46,718 bases of DNA, taken from positions 1 through 46,718 of the forward strand of contig CANQWD010000021.1 of the NCBI GenBank assembly GCA_947627465.1, read 5' to 3'. Below the pieces are notes generated by a model that worked only from the letters and a program-made list of their open reading frames with translations, was not told the origin of the DNA and did not search any database. A program made the translations under genes and the position numbers. This DNA comes from an uncultured Clostridia bacterium (GTDB lineage Bacteria; Bacillota; Clostridia; Oscillospirales; Ruminococcaceae). Below are positions 32,298 through 41,740 of this stretch, one piece after another. Position 1 is the first letter of the stretch, and each line of letters starts with the position of its first letter.

Positions 32298-33482
32298 ATG
32301 TTTAGAAACCGTATTGTTTACGCGCTGATATTGGCGGCCTGCATTGCCTTTTCAATGTCTTATACAAGCAAGGTGACGGCTGTCTTGCTTTTCACGGTGC
32401 TGCTGTATCCCGTGTTGGCGCTGGTTTTGACGGTGTGGCAGCTTTTCAGGGTCGGCGCGAGTTTTTCCGCGGAGCGCGTCACAATGATGAAAGATACCGC
32501 TTTTGAGACGGCGGTGCGGGTGAGCAACCGCTTCATTTTTCCCGTCGTGCCGCTTGAGCTTCGCTTGACCGTTCCCGATGAGGACGAGGCTTTTATGGCG
32601 GATAAGAGGCTGTTTGTTTCGCTGCCGCCGTTTGGAGAAGCGGAAATTCCCGTGAGGTGCAAGCACAAATTCCGCGGGAGCTTTATGGCGGCGATAGACC
32701 GAATTTACGTTGTCGATCCGCTGCGGATAATCCGCGTTTCAAAAAAGCTTTCGGAGAAGATGCCCATGACGTTTCTTCCGCGAAAGCTGAACATTGAGGA
32801 TATTCTTTTCAGATCGGCGGTGGAGCAGAGCGTTGCTCCGAAGCGGTTAAATTCAACCGACAAGGATGAGTTCTCGCACGTTCGGGAATACCGCGACGGC
32901 GACATTTTTCAAATGGTGCACTGGAAGCTCACCGCGAAGCAGGACGAATTGATGATAAAGCAGTTCGACAGCGTAAACGACCTGCGGGCGGTGGTGATGT
33001 GCGACTATCGTCAGCAAAACGACGAGATCGGCATGACGCGCGCCGATATGATGATCGAGACCGCGCTCGCGTTTGTGCGGACGGCTCTCGACAAGGGCGT
33101 GCACTCGACGGTAAGCTTCGGCGATGTGAACGCCGAACCGTCTTTTGTAAACGACGAGGGATCGTGGAGCAGATTTTACGATCTGGCGTGCGTGATACCC
33201 CCCGATCTCGAGACCGAGGACTTTGTTAAGGCGATTGACAAGGTTGACAAAAGCACGGCGGCAATTTTGATACTGATAACGGACAGTCTCTCCGAGGAAC
33301 TGATAAAACGCGCTCGAAACGCCGCACAGCAGGTCACGGTGTTTTACGCGTATCTCAATCTTTCGGGGGAGCCGTTGGAGGAGGACTTTTCCGACGAGCG
33401 CTTTCTGTTTTTGAATATTCTCGGCACGGACGAGAACGCTTTGAAAAACGCTTCGGCGCAAATAATCAATAACGCGGAATGA
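32298..33482 (+). CDS. DUF58 domain protein (MoxR partner)
   Basis: The 394-residue protein has two N-terminal membrane helices (about 5-22 and 27-48), a beta-rich extracytoplasmic-type region, and the DUF58 core around residue 200: FSHVREYRDGDIFQMVHWKLTAK. It is followed by a degenerate von Willebrand A-like domain. It forms the standard MoxR-DUF58 pair. The transglutaminase-like gene that often completes the trio is absent; a small acidic protein follows instead. The ATG at 32298 is 3 bases after the moxR stop, with a GGAG-type site inside moxR. Confidence 0.9.
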   Translation: MFRNRIVYALILAACIAFSMSYTSKVTAVLLFTVLLYPVLALVLTVWQLFRVGASFSAERVTMMKDTAFETAVRVSNRFIFPVVPLELRLTVPDEDEAFMADKRLFVSLPPFGEAEIPVRCKHKFRGSFMAAIDRIYVVDPLRIIRVSKKLSEKMPMTFLPRKLNIEDILFRSAVEQSVAPKRLNSTDKDEFSHVREYRDGDIFQMVHWKLTAKQDELMIKQFDSVNDLRAVVMCDYRQQNDEIGMTRADMMIETALAFVRTALDKGVHSTVSFGDVNAEPSFVNDEGSWSRFYDLACVIPPDLETEDFVKAIDKVDKSTAAILILITDSLSEELIKRARNAAQQVTVFYAYLNLSGEPLEEDFSDERFLFLNILGTDENALKNASAQIINNAE

Positions 33483-33514
33483 TCCGCGATATAACGATAT
33501 AAAAGGAGAAGAAT

Positions 33515-33736
33515 ATGGACATCAAAGAAAAAATTGAAGAAATTGTAAACAAGGTAAAATCGGACGAGGGCTTCGCGGACAAGTTCAAAAGCGAACCTGT
33601 TAAGGCGGTCGAGGACGTGCTCGGCGTAGACTTGCCCAACGATCAGATCAACAAGGTTGTCGAGGGCGTTAAGGCGAAGATAGATCTCGGCGGTATCGCG
33701 GATAAGATCGGCGGGCTGTTCGGTAAAAAGGACTGA
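33515..33736 (+). CDS. small charged helical protein (73 aa)
   Basis: I do not recognise a named family with confidence. The product is lysine/aspartate-rich and helical, with KSEPVKAVEDVLGVDLPNDQ (about 24-43) in the middle and a glycine-rich end GGIADKIGGLFGKKD. The central pattern (F-x5-P-x-A-x4-LG-x-xLP) is reminiscent of the leaders of nitrile-hydratase-like RiPP precursors, but no maturation enzyme or Cys/Ser-rich core is present, so a precursor role is unlikely. The ATG at 33515 follows AAAAGGAGAAG. It lies 32 bases after DUF58 and is followed by a hairpin at 33748. Confidence 0.8.
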   Translation: MDIKEKIEEIVNKVKSDEGFADKFKSEPVKAVEDVLGVDLPNDQINKVVEGVKAKIDLGGIADKIGGLFGKKD

Positions 33737-33747
33737 TAAACAAGTCA

Positions 33748-33770
33748 ATCCCCCGCCAATGGTGGGGGAT
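33748..33770 (+). terminator. hairpin after the 73-aa gene
   Basis: ATCCCCC and GGGGGAT form a 7-bp stem around GCCAATGGT. No T run follows, so termination would be partial. Confidence 0.45.
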
Positions 33771-33790
33771 AACCGTAAAAAGGGGCGGAT

Positions 33791-34312
33791 ATGAGGATAA
33801 CGGAAACCGAGCTTTGCACTTTGGATATCGAGTGGTACGGCATTGACAGACGCGGAAATATTGCGGTGTTTTGCAGCGCGGGCGCGGCGAATGTTCCCGA
33901 GTTCGTGTGTGAAAGTATGGAGCGCGTGGATATGCTGATTGACTTTTTCGATAAGCTCACTCGGAAGTCGGAGTGCGGGATATTGTTCGTTCCGCCGAAG
34001 AAAAATCCGCTTCCAAAGCAAATCGCCGAGGAATACGCGGGCAAGGGTCTGTTTTATTTCGACAGCGACGATATGACGGGTAAGTCAAAGAATACGGCGT
34101 CGCTTCGAGAGTATTACACCAAAAACGCTTATCCGCTGTCTCCGCTGAAGCTTGAGGAATTGCCGCGGGATATCGCTGCAATTCTCGAAAATCAAAGGCT
34201 TGACGTTGAGGACTTTTCCCGAGCCGAACGTATCGAGGTCGCGCAGGGAGACGTAAAGCACGAGCCGATTGAATTTACCGACGAAAAAGGCAACTGTTAC
34301 TTTGTGCCTTAA
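33791..34312 (+). CDS. uncharacterised protein (173 aa)
   Basis: No family recognised. The acidic soluble product starts ITETELCTLDIEWYGIDRRGNIAVFCSAG, with a mixed alpha/beta pattern, and ends with a short beta segment (EFTDEKGNCYFVP). No signal peptide, membrane segment or catalytic motif. The ATG at 33791 has AAAAGGGGCGG upstream. It lies between the 73-aa gene and uridine phosphorylase on the same strand. The WYGID/GNIAVF start resembles immunity-type or SMI1-like proteins only superficially. Confidence 0.7.
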   Translation: MRITETELCTLDIEWYGIDRRGNIAVFCSAGAANVPEFVCESMERVDMLIDFFDKLTRKSECGILFVPPKKNPLPKQIAEEYAGKGLFYFDSDDMTGKSKNTASLREYYTKNAYPLSPLKLEELPRDIAAILENQRLDVEDFSRAERIEVAQGDVKHEPIEFTDEKGNCYFVP

Positions 34313-34346
34313 CAATTGGAAAACACGAAAATATGGAGGGTTGTTT

Positions 34347-35150
34347 ATGGCTACCATAATGAACGAAAACGAGCGTTTTCATCTGAAAATCAAAACGGGC
34401 GACGTAGGACGTTACGTAATTCTTCCGGGCGACCCGGGCAGAGTGCCGAAGATCGCCGCATTGCTCGACGACGCGAAGCAGATCGCGCAAAACCGCGAGT
34501 ACAACGTCTACACGGGCTATTTGAACGGCGAGAAAGTGAGCGTTTGCTCAACGGGTATCGGCGGACCGTCGGCGGCTATCGCGGTTGAGGAGCTTGTCGA
34601 CAGCGGCGCGGACACGTTCATCAGAATAGGCACGAGCGGCGGCATTGACTTGTCCGTTTTCGGCGGCGATCTGATAATCGCGGAGGCGGCTATCCGCGCC
34701 GAGGGAACAAGCTACGAGTATCTTCCTCAAGGCTATCCCGCACTCGCTGATTTCGAGGTGACGACCGCGCTCGCGGACGCGGCGAAAGAGCTTTCCACGA
34801 ACGAGCCGGGCAATCGTTATCACGTCGGAGTGGTTCACTGCAAGGACAGCTTCTACGGCGAGACCAACCCAGAACGTTCGGCGGTCGGCGATAATATTAA
34901 AAGCCGCTGGGACAGTTATTTCAAGTGCGGCTGTCTTACCTCCGAGATGGAGTGCGCGGCTATCTACTCGGTGGGCACTGTACGCAGCGTTTTCCCGAAA
35001 AAGATACGCTGCGGCGGAGTGCTTACCGCACTCTGGAACGCCGAGCGCTCCAAGCGGGATATGCCCGACACGATAACCGAGGATACGTCAAGAGGAATAA
35101 AATGCGCCGTTCGCGCCGTGGAACTTTTGATAGAGCGCGACAAAAAGTAG
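34347..35150 (+). CDS. udp: uridine phosphorylase / PNP-UDP family nucleoside phosphorylase
   Basis: This 267-residue phosphorylase cleaves uridine with phosphate to uracil and ribose 1-phosphate. Landmarks are YVILPGDPGRVPKIA (phosphate-binding Gly/Asp/Arg), CSTGIGGPSAAIAVEEL, IRIGTSGGI, and LTSEMECAAIYSVG with the ribose-binding Glu-Met-Glu. The ATG at 34347 follows TGGAGGG by 6 bases; the in-frame upstream ATG at 34269 lies inside the previous gene. Ends at a strong hairpin. Specificity for uridine over other nucleosides is inferred from family resemblance. Confidence 0.88.
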   Translation: MATIMNENERFHLKIKTGDVGRYVILPGDPGRVPKIAALLDDAKQIAQNREYNVYTGYLNGEKVSVCSTGIGGPSAAIAVEELVDSGADTFIRIGTSGGIDLSVFGGDLIIAEAAIRAEGTSYEYLPQGYPALADFEVTTALADAAKELSTNEPGNRYHVGVVHCKDSFYGETNPERSAVGDNIKSRWDSYFKCGCLTSEMECAAIYSVGTVRSVFPKKIRCGGVLTALWNAERSKRDMPDTITEDTSRGIKCAVRAVELLIERDKK

Positions 35151-35157
35151 AAAGAAA

Positions 35158-35179
35158 AAATCCCGCGGCGGCGGGATTT
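35158..35179. terminator. terminator after udp
   Basis: AAATCCCGC and GCGGGATTT form a perfect 9-bp stem flanked by an A run to the left, so it could act on both strands. Confidence 0.7.
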
Positions 35180-35204
35180 AGCTTGTAAAAAAGTGTATTT
35201 TTCA

Positions 35205-35233
35205 TTCTCTCCCCCGCGAAGCGGGGGAGAGAA
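35205..35233. repeat. C-rich palindromic repeat, copy R4
   Basis: TTCTCTCCCCCGC, GAA, GCGGGGGAGAGAA: a perfect 13-bp stem between convergent udp and the HAD gene. The flank AAACGGCACATTTGAAA (near 35272) resembles the flank of copy R2. Confidence 0.85.
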
Positions 35234-35297
35234 CATTGTTATAAGTCTCTTTTGGCAGCGCGGCAAATGAAACGGCACATTTGAAAACAGCTTTTTA

Positions 35298-35966
35298 TCA
35301 TGCTATTACTTTGAATTTCAAAAGCTCTTTGATATTATCGGCGAAGTCCCCAAGGTTTTCCGCGTAGAAATCGGCGGTGTTTTTAAGAGCTGCCTGATTG
35401 CTTTCGGAGATATCTTTGACGGCTGCTGCTGCAAACCCGGCGCTTTTGGCGGTTTTTACGGCATGCAGCGAATCCTCGAAAACCATTGTTTCCTCGGGCA
35501 GCGCGTAGATCAAGTCTGCCGCCGCCAGAAACACATCGGGAGAGGTTTTGGCGCCGTAATCCGAGCAGCTTACCGCTCCGGCGAAAAAGTCCCCCACGCC
35601 CAGACGCGTCAGCGCTTTCATTCCAAGGCGCTCGTCGCTTGCCGTTGCGACGCACATATGTACGCAGTACGAGTGCAGCGCTGCCAAGAGCTTTGGCACG
35701 CCGTCTTTCAGGCGCACCTCCTCGGTGTAATATTTCTCGATCATTCGAGTGATGTGGCGCATGATCTCTTCCGAAGAATACAGTATACCGTAAGTCCGCC
35801 GAAGATAACGCGCGCTTTCGGGCAAAGTCATCTCGCTCATTTCCTCGGCGATACCCTCGCGCGGAGTTTTCCCGACAAATTCCAGATACCGCGCTCCCAG
35901 TGTTTGCCACATCGGCGAGGAATCCAACAGTGTTCCGTCCAAGTCGAATATTGCGTATTTTATCAT
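35298..35966 (-). CDS. HAD-superfamily hydrolase, beta-phosphoglucomutase-like (subfamily IA)
   Basis: The 222-residue protein has HAD motif I FDLDGTLLD with nucleophile Asp near residue 8, motif II VATASDE, a motif III Lys (GAKTSPD) and motif IV VFEDSLHAVKTAKSAG. A helical cap lies at about 15-80. This layout fits phosphatases and phosphomutases acting on small sugar phosphates. The ATG at 35966 follows AAGGCGGTG; longer in-frame starts run into repeat copy E and are rejected. Repeat copy E lies 42 bases upstream. Substrate unknown. Confidence 0.85.
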   Translation of the reverse strand: MIKYAIFDLDGTLLDSSPMWQTLGARYLEFVGKTPREGIAEEMSEMTLPESARYLRRTYGILYSSEEIMRHITRMIEKYYTEEVRLKDGVPKLLAALHSYCVHMCVATASDERLGMKALTRLGVGDFFAGAVSCSDYGAKTSPDVFLAAADLIYALPEETMVFEDSLHAVKTAKSAGFAAAAVKDISESNQAALKNTADFYAENLGDFADNIKELLKFKVIA

Positions 35967-36007
35967 AGTTGCACCGCCTTTATAAGCTGTTACGACAGTT
36001 AAGAAAC

Positions 36008-36187
36008 TTAAGGCAACACCGCACAAAGACCGCCCTACGGGCTTTGCCGCCCGCTTGCTTGCAAATTTTCCGTCATTTTTGCCCAAAATCTCCTCATAGG
36101 CGCCAGCCTTATTCGTCGATTTTGTGCAATCTGACGAAAAATTAGGCGACGCAATCGGACGACAATCTCTGTGCAGTGTTGCCTTAA
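36008..36187. repeat. TTAAGGCAA-family dispersed repeat, full 180-bp copy (copy E)
   Basis: Bounded by TTAAGGCAACACCGCACAA and CTGTGCAGTGTTGCCTTAA. The interior aligns with copy C and with the reverse complement of copy B. It lies between the 120-aa gene and the HAD gene, both on the minus strand. Confidence 0.85.
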
Positions 36188-36219
36188 AGCTAAGGTCAGT
36201 TCGGAGAAAGAATTTGTTG

Positions 36220-36582
36220 TTATTTCATCTCCCTTTGCGCCAACAGCACGTAGTTTCGCGGGTCGCCGCTGTTGAGGTTCTCTCGGAGGATTGTGATCGT
36301 TTTCATTTCGGAGAACAAAACGCCGTCAACGCAGCATTTCGCGGCAAAGCCCTCAAGCGTCCGAAAGAATTGGTCGTCGAGATAGAAGCATACTTCGGAG
36401 TAAACGCATTTTCGGCTGTCGTACTCCGAGGAAATGCCGATGTTGTGCGGCTTGCCGTTTATCTCTATCGTGAGATCTTCCAGCGGCGCGTCTATCGCGA
36501 TATCCTGCCGAAACAATTCGATTATATCCGTGGGGCGGCAGACTAACGGCTGCCATTTCGGTTTTCGTTTAAATATTGACAT
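36220..36582 (-). CDS. uncharacterised protein (120 aa)
   Basis: No family recognised. A basic N-terminus (MSIFKRKPKW) is followed by a mixed alpha/beta region with ISSEYDSRKCVYSEVCFYLD in the middle. No membrane segment. Its start overlaps the stop of the upstream 231-aa gene by one base (TAATG), so the two are likely translated together. Base composition is closer to the chromosome than that of its upstream neighbour. Confidence 0.65.
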   Translation of the reverse strand: MSIFKRKPKWQPLVCRPTDIIELFRQDIAIDAPLEDLTIEINGKPHNIGISSEYDSRKCVYSEVCFYLDDQFFRTLEGFAAKCCVDGVLFSEMKTITILRENLNSGDPRNYVLLAQREMK

Positions 36583-37277
36583 TATCTGCCTCCCGATCTG
36601 TTTTTATACCACAAACAATGGTCGAGCATACTTAACGGACGACCTTTAAACGCCTTTTCGTGGATATCGATATTATACGCCGCAAGCGTATTTTTAACAA
36701 TCGTTATATAGTCCTCATACAAGCAGCCTTCTTTAAACATATTCTCCAAGCTGTTTGTCGTAACGCCATTTATGTATTTGGGCAATACTTTCCTTAAAAC
36801 GCTGTCATAAATGGGATAGTCGTTCTTTGGCGTATCTAGTGCGTATGTCTGATGATAATAGCAATACTTGCTCGCAAAAGAATACAATATTTTAAATTCG
36901 TGGTCGACATCGTTCGCGGCTTTTGCTATATCGTCCACCAATTTTGGTTCGCCCTTTTTTATGCGCTCGTCAAAATTCATATTTATTATTTGTTCGGCAA
37001 GCACTTTCTCAATTCTCGTGTTTTTATTATTGTATTCTTTTTTGTTGTTCATTTGAAGCTGCGTTGAATTCATCAGATCAATAAGACGTATCTTTTGAAT
37101 AACTATATTATTGTCCGTATTCAGAGGATTGGCTTTCAGAAACTTCCGCATAATTTCTTCGTCGTTTTTCACAACATCGTCGTCGAAAAAGTCATTATCG
37201 CCCGATATAATATAATCCACGGTCAAATAGTCGGGGTCTTCTTTGCTTTTTGCCGCCGTTATATTTTCAATATCCAT
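36582..37277 (-). CDS. uncharacterised AT-rich protein (231 aa), possible acquired gene
   Basis: No named family is assigned. The product is Asn/Lys/Asp-rich and helical. The region FASKYCYYHQTYALDTPKND, then YPIYDSVLRKVL and a C-terminal DHCLWYKN, recalls a pattern seen in uncharacterised proteins of phage-defence and mobile regions (ASKY...HxP...YPIYDS...LW). That resemblance is from memory and weak. The gene is clearly richer in A/T than its neighbours and uses Lys AAA and Asn AAT freely, suggesting transfer. The ATG at 37277 has GGAGG inside the end of tgt, 2 bases beyond whose stop it begins. Confidence 0.65.
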   Translation of the reverse strand: MDIENITAAKSKEDPDYLTVDYIISGDNDFFDDDVVKNDEEIMRKFLKANPLNTDNNIVIQKIRLIDLMNSTQLQMNNKKEYNNKNTRIEKVLAEQIINMNFDERIKKGEPKLVDDIAKAANDVDHEFKILYSFASKYCYYHQTYALDTPKNDYPIYDSVLRKVLPKYINGVTTNSLENMFKEGCLYEDYITIVKNTLAAYNIDIHEKAFKGRPLSMLDHCLWYKNRSGGR

Positions 37278-37279
37278 GG

Positions 37280-38891
<1,612 letters not shown>

Positions 38892-40139
38892 TTATTTGCG
38901 GGAATTTATGCCCGCGAGAATATCGTCCACGGATCTATCGCCGTTGTTTCTTGAGGAGCGCGGAAAGTCATCGTCGTCCGCGAAAAGGTCGTCGAGACTT
39001 TTGGAAGCCAGTATCTGAGACGAGCGCTTACCCGCTGTTTTCTCGGGCTTCGGGTGAGCGGTGCGCGGAGTTTCCTCGCTCTCCTCCCGTAAGGGAGTGC
39101 GCGGACGCTGTCTGCCGATCTGCGGAGCAAGCTGTCTGCCCGTCGAGGGCTGCGCGAAAAACGCGTCCATATTCGTGCTTTTCGGAATGACCGGAAGCTC
39201 GGCGGTCTTTTCGGGAACGCGCGGCTTTGCTTTTTCCGTGTTTTTTGGGGGAATAGATTCGTCCGCGGGTATGTCAACCGGTATCCTGATATCGAAAACC
39301 TTGCCTGATTTCTCGGCGGGTTTGGGATGAACTTCGTTCTTTGAGACGGGTTCGGGCTTAGGCTTATGATCTGTAAGCGGAATTATGGGGCGTTCTTTCG
39401 GCGGAACGTTTGGCTTTGGCTGCTTCGACAAATTCTGCGAAACATCGGCTGCGGATTTTTGCTTTGCCGCGTAATTGAACAAAACTCCGTTATTTTTCGG
39501 AAGAGTTTTCAGCCCGCGGTCTTTGGAGTAGAGAGCCTTGCCCTCGGTGTCAACGGAAATTTTTTCGGCGACATGGCGTTCTTCGTCAACGTTTTTGATT
39601 TTGGGAACGACCTCCGGTTCGGGACGCGCGGCGGCGGCAGCGCGGATAACGTCAAACAGAATAAGCGCGGCGCATGGAAGAACAGCCAACACCAGCACGC
39701 CGAGCGGCGTTCTCGTAAAGCGGATAAGTCCGCCCCAGAAAACGCTTGAATAGTCGGCGCGTCCGACAAGCTTTGATTCGGGGAATTCAAACGGCTCATC
39801 ACGATAGCCGACGGTGAGATACGAAACGCCGTCGCGAACATCGACGCTCTCAACATATCCAAGCGTGGGCGCGTCGTTTAAATCGGCTTTAAGGTACAGC
39901 ACGGCGTTGCCCTTGTCAAGATCCGAGGCGGTACATTTGGATACCGCGACCGCGCTTCCCTCGGGCGCGGCAGGCACGCCATCGCTTTCGACCACATAAA
40001 TTTTCGCGCCAAACAGCCCAACGCTTTTGTTTGCGCCGTACAGCGCGGATTGAATAATAAGCAGTATAGTCATGATCAGCAAGACCACGCAGAGCGCATA
40101 ACCAAAGCCCCTTAAAATTTTTTTCTTCAATTTTATCAA
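38892..40139 (-). CDS. membrane protein with degenerate S26 signal-peptidase-like domain and long Pro-rich tail
   Basis: The 415-residue product has a TM helix at about 12-32, an extracytoplasmic domain (about 35-140) and a second TM helix at about 143-165. The domain's start (IYVVESDGVPAAPEGSAVAV) recalls the SipW/S26 region that normally reads SGSMxPxxxxG, but the catalytic SGSM is not preserved. From 170 on it is a cytosolic, Lys/Pro-rich, probably disordered tail ending with short acidic motifs (SLDDLFADDDDF, SVDDILAGINSRK). The start is a TTG, either 40139 or 40130; ribosome-site spacing does not decide. Role unknown, perhaps a scaffold. Confidence 0.65.
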   Translation of the reverse strand: MIKLKKKILRGFGYALCVVLLIMTILLIIQSALYGANKSVGLFGAKIYVVESDGVPAAPEGSAVAVSKCTASDLDKGNAVLYLKADLNDAPTLGYVESVDVRDGVSYLTVGYRDEPFEFPESKLVGRADYSSVFWGGLIRFTRTPLGVLVLAVLPCAALILFDVIRAAAAARPEPEVVPKIKNVDEERHVAEKISVDTEGKALYSKDRGLKTLPKNNGVLFNYAAKQKSAADVSQNLSKQPKPNVPPKERPIIPLTDHKPKPEPVSKNEVHPKPAEKSGKVFDIRIPVDIPADESIPPKNTEKAKPRVPEKTAELPVIPKSTNMDAFFAQPSTGRQLAPQIGRQRPRTPLREESEETPRTAHPKPEKTAGKRSSQILASKSLDDLFADDDDFPRSSRNNGDRSVDDILAGINSRK

Positions 40140-40156
40140 AATCCCCCTTTAAGTAC

Positions 40157-40185
40157 TTGACAAATCCAAAAAAATGTTATATAAT
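40157..40185 (+). promoter_or_regulatory. consensus promoter for tRNA-Thr
   Basis: TTGACA at 40157-40162, a 17-bp spacer and TATAAT at 40180-40185: a perfect consensus about 140 bp before the tRNA, divergent from the membrane-protein gene. Confidence 0.7.
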
Positions 40186-40329
40186 AATATAGTCGCATTT
40201 GCACAAGTTCATTATAACATTTTTCAATATGTTTTGCAAGTGTTTTTTTGGATTTTCACCCAAAACTCGCAAAACTCATATTGCAAATTGCCAAAGCGGC
40301 GGTTTAGGCTGCCGAGAATTTTAAAAAAC

Positions 40330-40405
40330 GCTGGTGTAGCTCAGTCGGTAGAGCAGCGCATTCGTAATGCGCAGGTCGGGGGTTCGAGTCCGTTCACCAG
40401 CTCCA
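40330..40405 (+). tRNA. tRNA-Thr (anticodon CGU), CCA encoded
   Basis: Acceptor stem GCTGGTG (40330-40336) pairs with CACCAGC (40395-40401), discriminator T and encoded CCA (40403-40405). The D arm contains AGCTCAGTCGGTAGAGC, the anticodon stem GCGCA/TGCGC encloses TTCGTAA (anticodon CGT), and the T arm contains GGGGGTTCGAGTCCG. The accessory region begins directly downstream, so the 3' end of this gene is a plausible attachment site. Confidence 0.96.
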
Positions 40406-40750
40406 CAAAATATCGTATAGCAAAGCCGTTTGTGGGGTGTTCACAGGCGGTTTTGTTTATGCTTAAAACTATTTTCGGACAATATTTCGGACAATACGGT
40501 TATTTTGCACCGCTGAATTTTACTTAACGTAACCGCACGATAATTCCCAAGATATGGAAAATATTCACCGCTCGGGGTGGCGGTCTGCGTTTGACGGCTT
40601 TCAGTTTTCGCCGCTCGGGGATTTCCTCAGCCGAACCACAGCAAACGCACACAGCCGCCGAAATTCGCGCGTGTGGACGTTTTCGCGGTCTTTTTTTATG
40701 TGGTACTTTTTTGGCATTTTCGCGCTTTTTTATGTTCGCATTTTCTCGAC
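40406..40750. other. non-coding left edge of the accessory element
   Basis: No supported gene. TTCGGACAATA occurs twice in tandem at about 40474-40495. At about 40523 TTAACGTAACCGCACGATAATT resembles the start of repeat copy D, suggesting a decayed repeat end. A basic open frame on the minus strand (40524-40781) has no ribosome site and is not called. Confidence 0.4.
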
Positions 40751-40810
40751 TTTTGCACACATTTGAACGGCTTTTGCACACATTTGAACGGCTTTTGCAT
40801 ACATTTCCGT
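40751..40810. repeat. 21-bp tandem repeat, nearly three units
   Basis: TTTTGCACACATTTGAACGG plus C occurs at 40751-40771 and 40772-40792 exactly; a third diverged unit starts at 40793. It sits between the tRNA and the first gene of the element and abuts the end of the sigma-like gene. Confidence 0.85.
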
Positions 40811-40814
40811 TAAA

Positions 40815-41552
40815 CTATCCGAAATACGCGGCTTTCAAGCTGTTGTTTCGGCGCAATTCTGCAATAGCCTTTCCGTGAAGCCGCCTGGCGCGGTCATAAT
40901 TGTAACCGTGTCGTTCGCCGATTTCATAGAAGTTTAGGTTTTCAAAGTGACGTTCGCGAATTATCACGCGCAATTCATCGGGCAAACAGTCAAGGGCTTT
41001 GTTAAGTGCGTTTAATTCGTCTAACCGTTCAATATCCTCATAAACCGCCGCCGCTCTGTCATCGGGGATTATATCCGTAATATACAGCGGCTCGCCGTCT
41101 GTATCGTCAAGCGGTTTGTCAAGGCTTGTACACGTCAGCTGCTTGCTCATTGTTTCAAGCTGTCGGAACTGCTCCACCGTCAAGCCTAAAGCGGCTTGAA
41201 TTTCGCTTTCCGAATAGCCCGCACCTAGCAAACGCTTGCATTTCAACACCTTTTCAAAATCGTGCGTTGAGATACTCACGGCGCAATTCTGCGACAGGAA
41301 GCGCGAAAAAACTGCTTTCAGATGAAAAATAAGATATGTTGCAAAATTCGCGCCCCGCGTTTCATCAAACGCGCGTACAGCGTTTTCAACGGCAAAATAA
41401 CCCTCTTGCATTAGGTCTTGAATATCGGCGAACGGCGCGTATTTTCGCGCTGTTTTGAGTATTAAGCCCCTATTCTGCGTGTACAGCTTATTCAACATCT
41501 CTAAGCGGTCGGCGCCGCCGCGAATAGCCTTGATAATTTTCTCATTCTCCAT
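40815..41552 (-). CDS. sigma-70-family factor of the accessory element
   Basis: The 245-residue protein has sigma region 2 (DIQDLMQEGYFAVENAVRAF, then FATYLIFHLKAVFSRFL, about 43-88) and a region 4 helix-turn-helix (LPDELRVIIRERHFENLNFY, then IGERHGYNYDRARRLHGKAI, about 192-235), with a linker resembling region 3. This is the form of phage- or ICE-borne sigma factors. The ATG at 41552 follows AAGGGGGC. Its promoter (41642-41670) faces an opposing promoter (41563-41591) in the leader. Last gene before the tRNA, so it may direct late or transfer genes beyond the window. Confidence 0.85.
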   Translation of the reverse strand: MENEKIIKAIRGGADRLEMLNKLYTQNRGLILKTARKYAPFADIQDLMQEGYFAVENAVRAFDETRGANFATYLIFHLKAVFSRFLSQNCAVSISTHDFEKVLKCKRLLGAGYSESEIQAALGLTVEQFRQLETMSKQLTCTSLDKPLDDTDGEPLYITDIIPDDRAAAVYEDIERLDELNALNKALDCLPDELRVIIRERHFENLNFYEIGERHGYNYDRARRLHGKAIAELRRNNSLKAAYFG

Positions 41553-41562
41553 AGCTGCCCCC

Positions 41563-41591
41563 TTGAAAAATCCGTCCGAATGTGCTATAAT
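41563..41591 (+). promoter_or_regulatory. plus-strand promoter opposing the sigma-factor leader
   Basis: TTGAAA at 41563-41568, a 17-bp spacer and TATAAT at 41586-41591. A wobble-containing hairpin (GCTCTGC/GCGGGGC, about 41614-41633) followed by TTTTTCTTT would end a transcript of about 40 nt. Confidence 0.45.
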
Positions 41592-41641
41592 GTGATTACG
41601 GTTTATTTTCGGCTCTGCGGCGGCGCGGGGCTTTTTCTTTG

Positions 41642-41670
41642 ATTATACCACAGTGCGGCGGCTTTTTCAA
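41642..41670 (-). promoter_or_regulatory. promoter of the sigma-factor gene
   Basis: On the minus strand: TTGAAA (41670-41665), a 17-bp spacer and TATAAT (41647-41642), about 90 bp before the start codon. Confidence 0.65.
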
Positions 41671-41740
41671 GCATTTTCGCCTTTTTGCTTGAAAATATCG
41701 GAAAAACGTAAAGGGCGGTATGCGCCGCCCTTGTATGTAT

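Noticed and set aside
40174-40527. Open frame spanning the tRNA-Thr gene
   Set aside because: It reads straight through a confident tRNA and has no ribosome site.
40524-40781. Basic 85-codon frame on the minus strand after tRNA-Thr
   Set aside because: No ribosome site, composition driven by the tandem repeat and GC skew, and no resemblance to an integrase.
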